From the NCBI RefSeq assembly GCF_024218775.1, contig NZ_CP100404.1, positions 496,001 to 560,000 of the forward strand: 64,000 nucleotides of DNA, in the 5' to 3' direction. A program made the translations under genes and the position numbers. This DNA is from Haloarcula marina (GTDB lineage Archaea; Halobacteriota; Halobacteria; Halobacteriales; Haloarculaceae). Shown here piece by piece: positions 63,598 to 64,000 of this stretch. The notes beneath the pieces are model-generated. The model was given only the letters and a program-made list of their open reading frames with translations. It searched no databases and was not told the DNA's origin. The stretch's first letter is position 1, and the number at the start of each line of letters is the position of its first letter.

Positions 63598-64000
63598 ATG
63601 GACGCCCACCTCCGGGCCGGTATCGCCGTCTACAACGCCGGGCGGTACCACGCCGCCCACGACGCGTGGGAAGACCGGTGGCTCGCTCTCGACGCGGGCG
63701 ACGACGAGCGCTTTCTCCACGGCCTCATCCAGTTCACCGCCGTCGTCCACCACGCACAGTCGGAGAACTGGTCGGGAGCGCAGGGCCTCGCCGAGAGCGC
63801 TGGCGGGTACCTCGGGGACTTGCCGCCGGACTACCGCGACGTGAACCTCGACGCCGTGCGGCCGTTCCTCGAACGCGTGGCCGCCGACCCCGAAGCGGTC
63901 GACTGGGCGCACCCGCCGAAACTGACCCACCACGGCGACACCCTCGACTACGAGTCGCTGGACTTCGACGCGACGGCCGTCGCCGCAGGGGTGCTTGCGG
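63598..64000 (+). CDS. DUF309 family protein (3' end outside window)
   Basis: The visible 134 codons begin MDAHLRAGIAVYNAGRYHAAHDAWEDRW (read in parts), which is the DUF309 signature: a helical repeat with H-x2-W-E at the first helix and FLHGLIQFTAVVHHAQSENWSGA in the next. Family function is unknown; members are small, helical, archaeal and bacterial. The gene runs off the right edge. Confidence 0.85.
   Translation, partial: MDAHLRAGIAVYNAGRYHAAHDAWEDRWLALDAGDDERFLHGLIQFTAVVHHAQSENWSGAQGLAESAGGYLGDLPPDYRDVNLDAVRPFLERVAADPEAVDWAHPPKLTHHGDTLDYESLDFDATAVAAGVLA

Noticed and set aside
1-64000. CRISPR array or restriction-modification genes
   Set aside because: No regularly spaced repeats, Cas, methylase or nuclease genes of such systems were found; the only repeats are the short ones listed.

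Overview
The window is chromosomal DNA of a halophilic archaeon (class Halobacteria). The evidence is high GC with GTC/GAC-rich codons, very acidic proteins, twin-arginine signal peptides on most exported proteins, TATA boxes about 25-30 bases before start codons (leaderless or near-leaderless transcripts), and archaeal-type genes: TrmB regulators, HTH_10/Bat regulator, class I CCA-adding enzyme, doublet histone, OB-fold RPA and type II GAPDH. The genus cannot be fixed from sequence reading alone. The wealth of glycoside hydrolases would fit Halorhabdus/Halomicrobium-like members of Haloarculaceae, but that is inference.

1-1378: edge of a Bat-type HTH_10 regulator, then a two-gene unit of an amphi-Trp protein and a DUF1328 membrane protein.

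1674-26380: a polysaccharide-utilisation locus. It has a TAT-exported GH81 endo-beta-1,3-glucanase, two cytoplasmic GH3 beta-glucosidases, a five-gene Opp/Dpp-family ABC importer, two TrmB-family sugar-sensing regulators (one near each end), a sugar-nucleotide-epimerase-like protein and a Gfo/Idh/MocA oxidoreductase. The simplest reading is that laminarin-like beta-1,3-glucan is cut outside the cell, the oligosaccharides are imported, and GH3 enzymes release glucose inside. Inverted half-sites resembling TTGaCACC / GTGGTaA lie at the promoters of both GH3 genes, GH81 and the transporter. A DUF7405/DyP-like TAT protein and a CRTAC1/FG-GAP lipoprotein sit inside the locus. AT-rich stretches (about 3960-4640 and 26400-27270) suggest acquisition or rearrangement.

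27275-34300: phosphate uptake operon pstS-C-A-B plus an AbrB-PhoU fusion; PstA is very long because of about 17 extra hydrophobic segments.

34382-46662: mostly housekeeping genes: metallo-hydrolase, cyclase-family hydrolase, NUDIX-eIF2B fusion, class V aminotransferase, paired CrcB fluoride channels, HerA-like ATPase, protein-isoaspartate methyltransferase, zinc-finger protein, M29-like aminopeptidase, CBS-MaoC fusion, type II GAPDH and YfcE-type phosphodiesterase.

46659-52400: RNA and DNA transactions and small regulators. HARP-type protein-only RNase P and an RNA ligase are transcribed divergently across a perfect inverted repeat, followed by a UvrD-like helicase and several small zinc-finger, HTH and membrane proteins.

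52561-57608: a frameshifted small membrane protein, an MDR oxidoreductase, a short lipoprotein, and an amino-acid permease with universal stress domains next to a stand-alone Usp protein.

57866-64000: tRNA-Ile2(CAU) and tRNA-Asn, cca, then histone deacetylase, histone and RPA in one direction, a lipoprotein, and tRNA-Arg(GCG) whose 3' end is duplicated 132 bases downstream (attachment-site scar), ending in a partial DUF309 gene.
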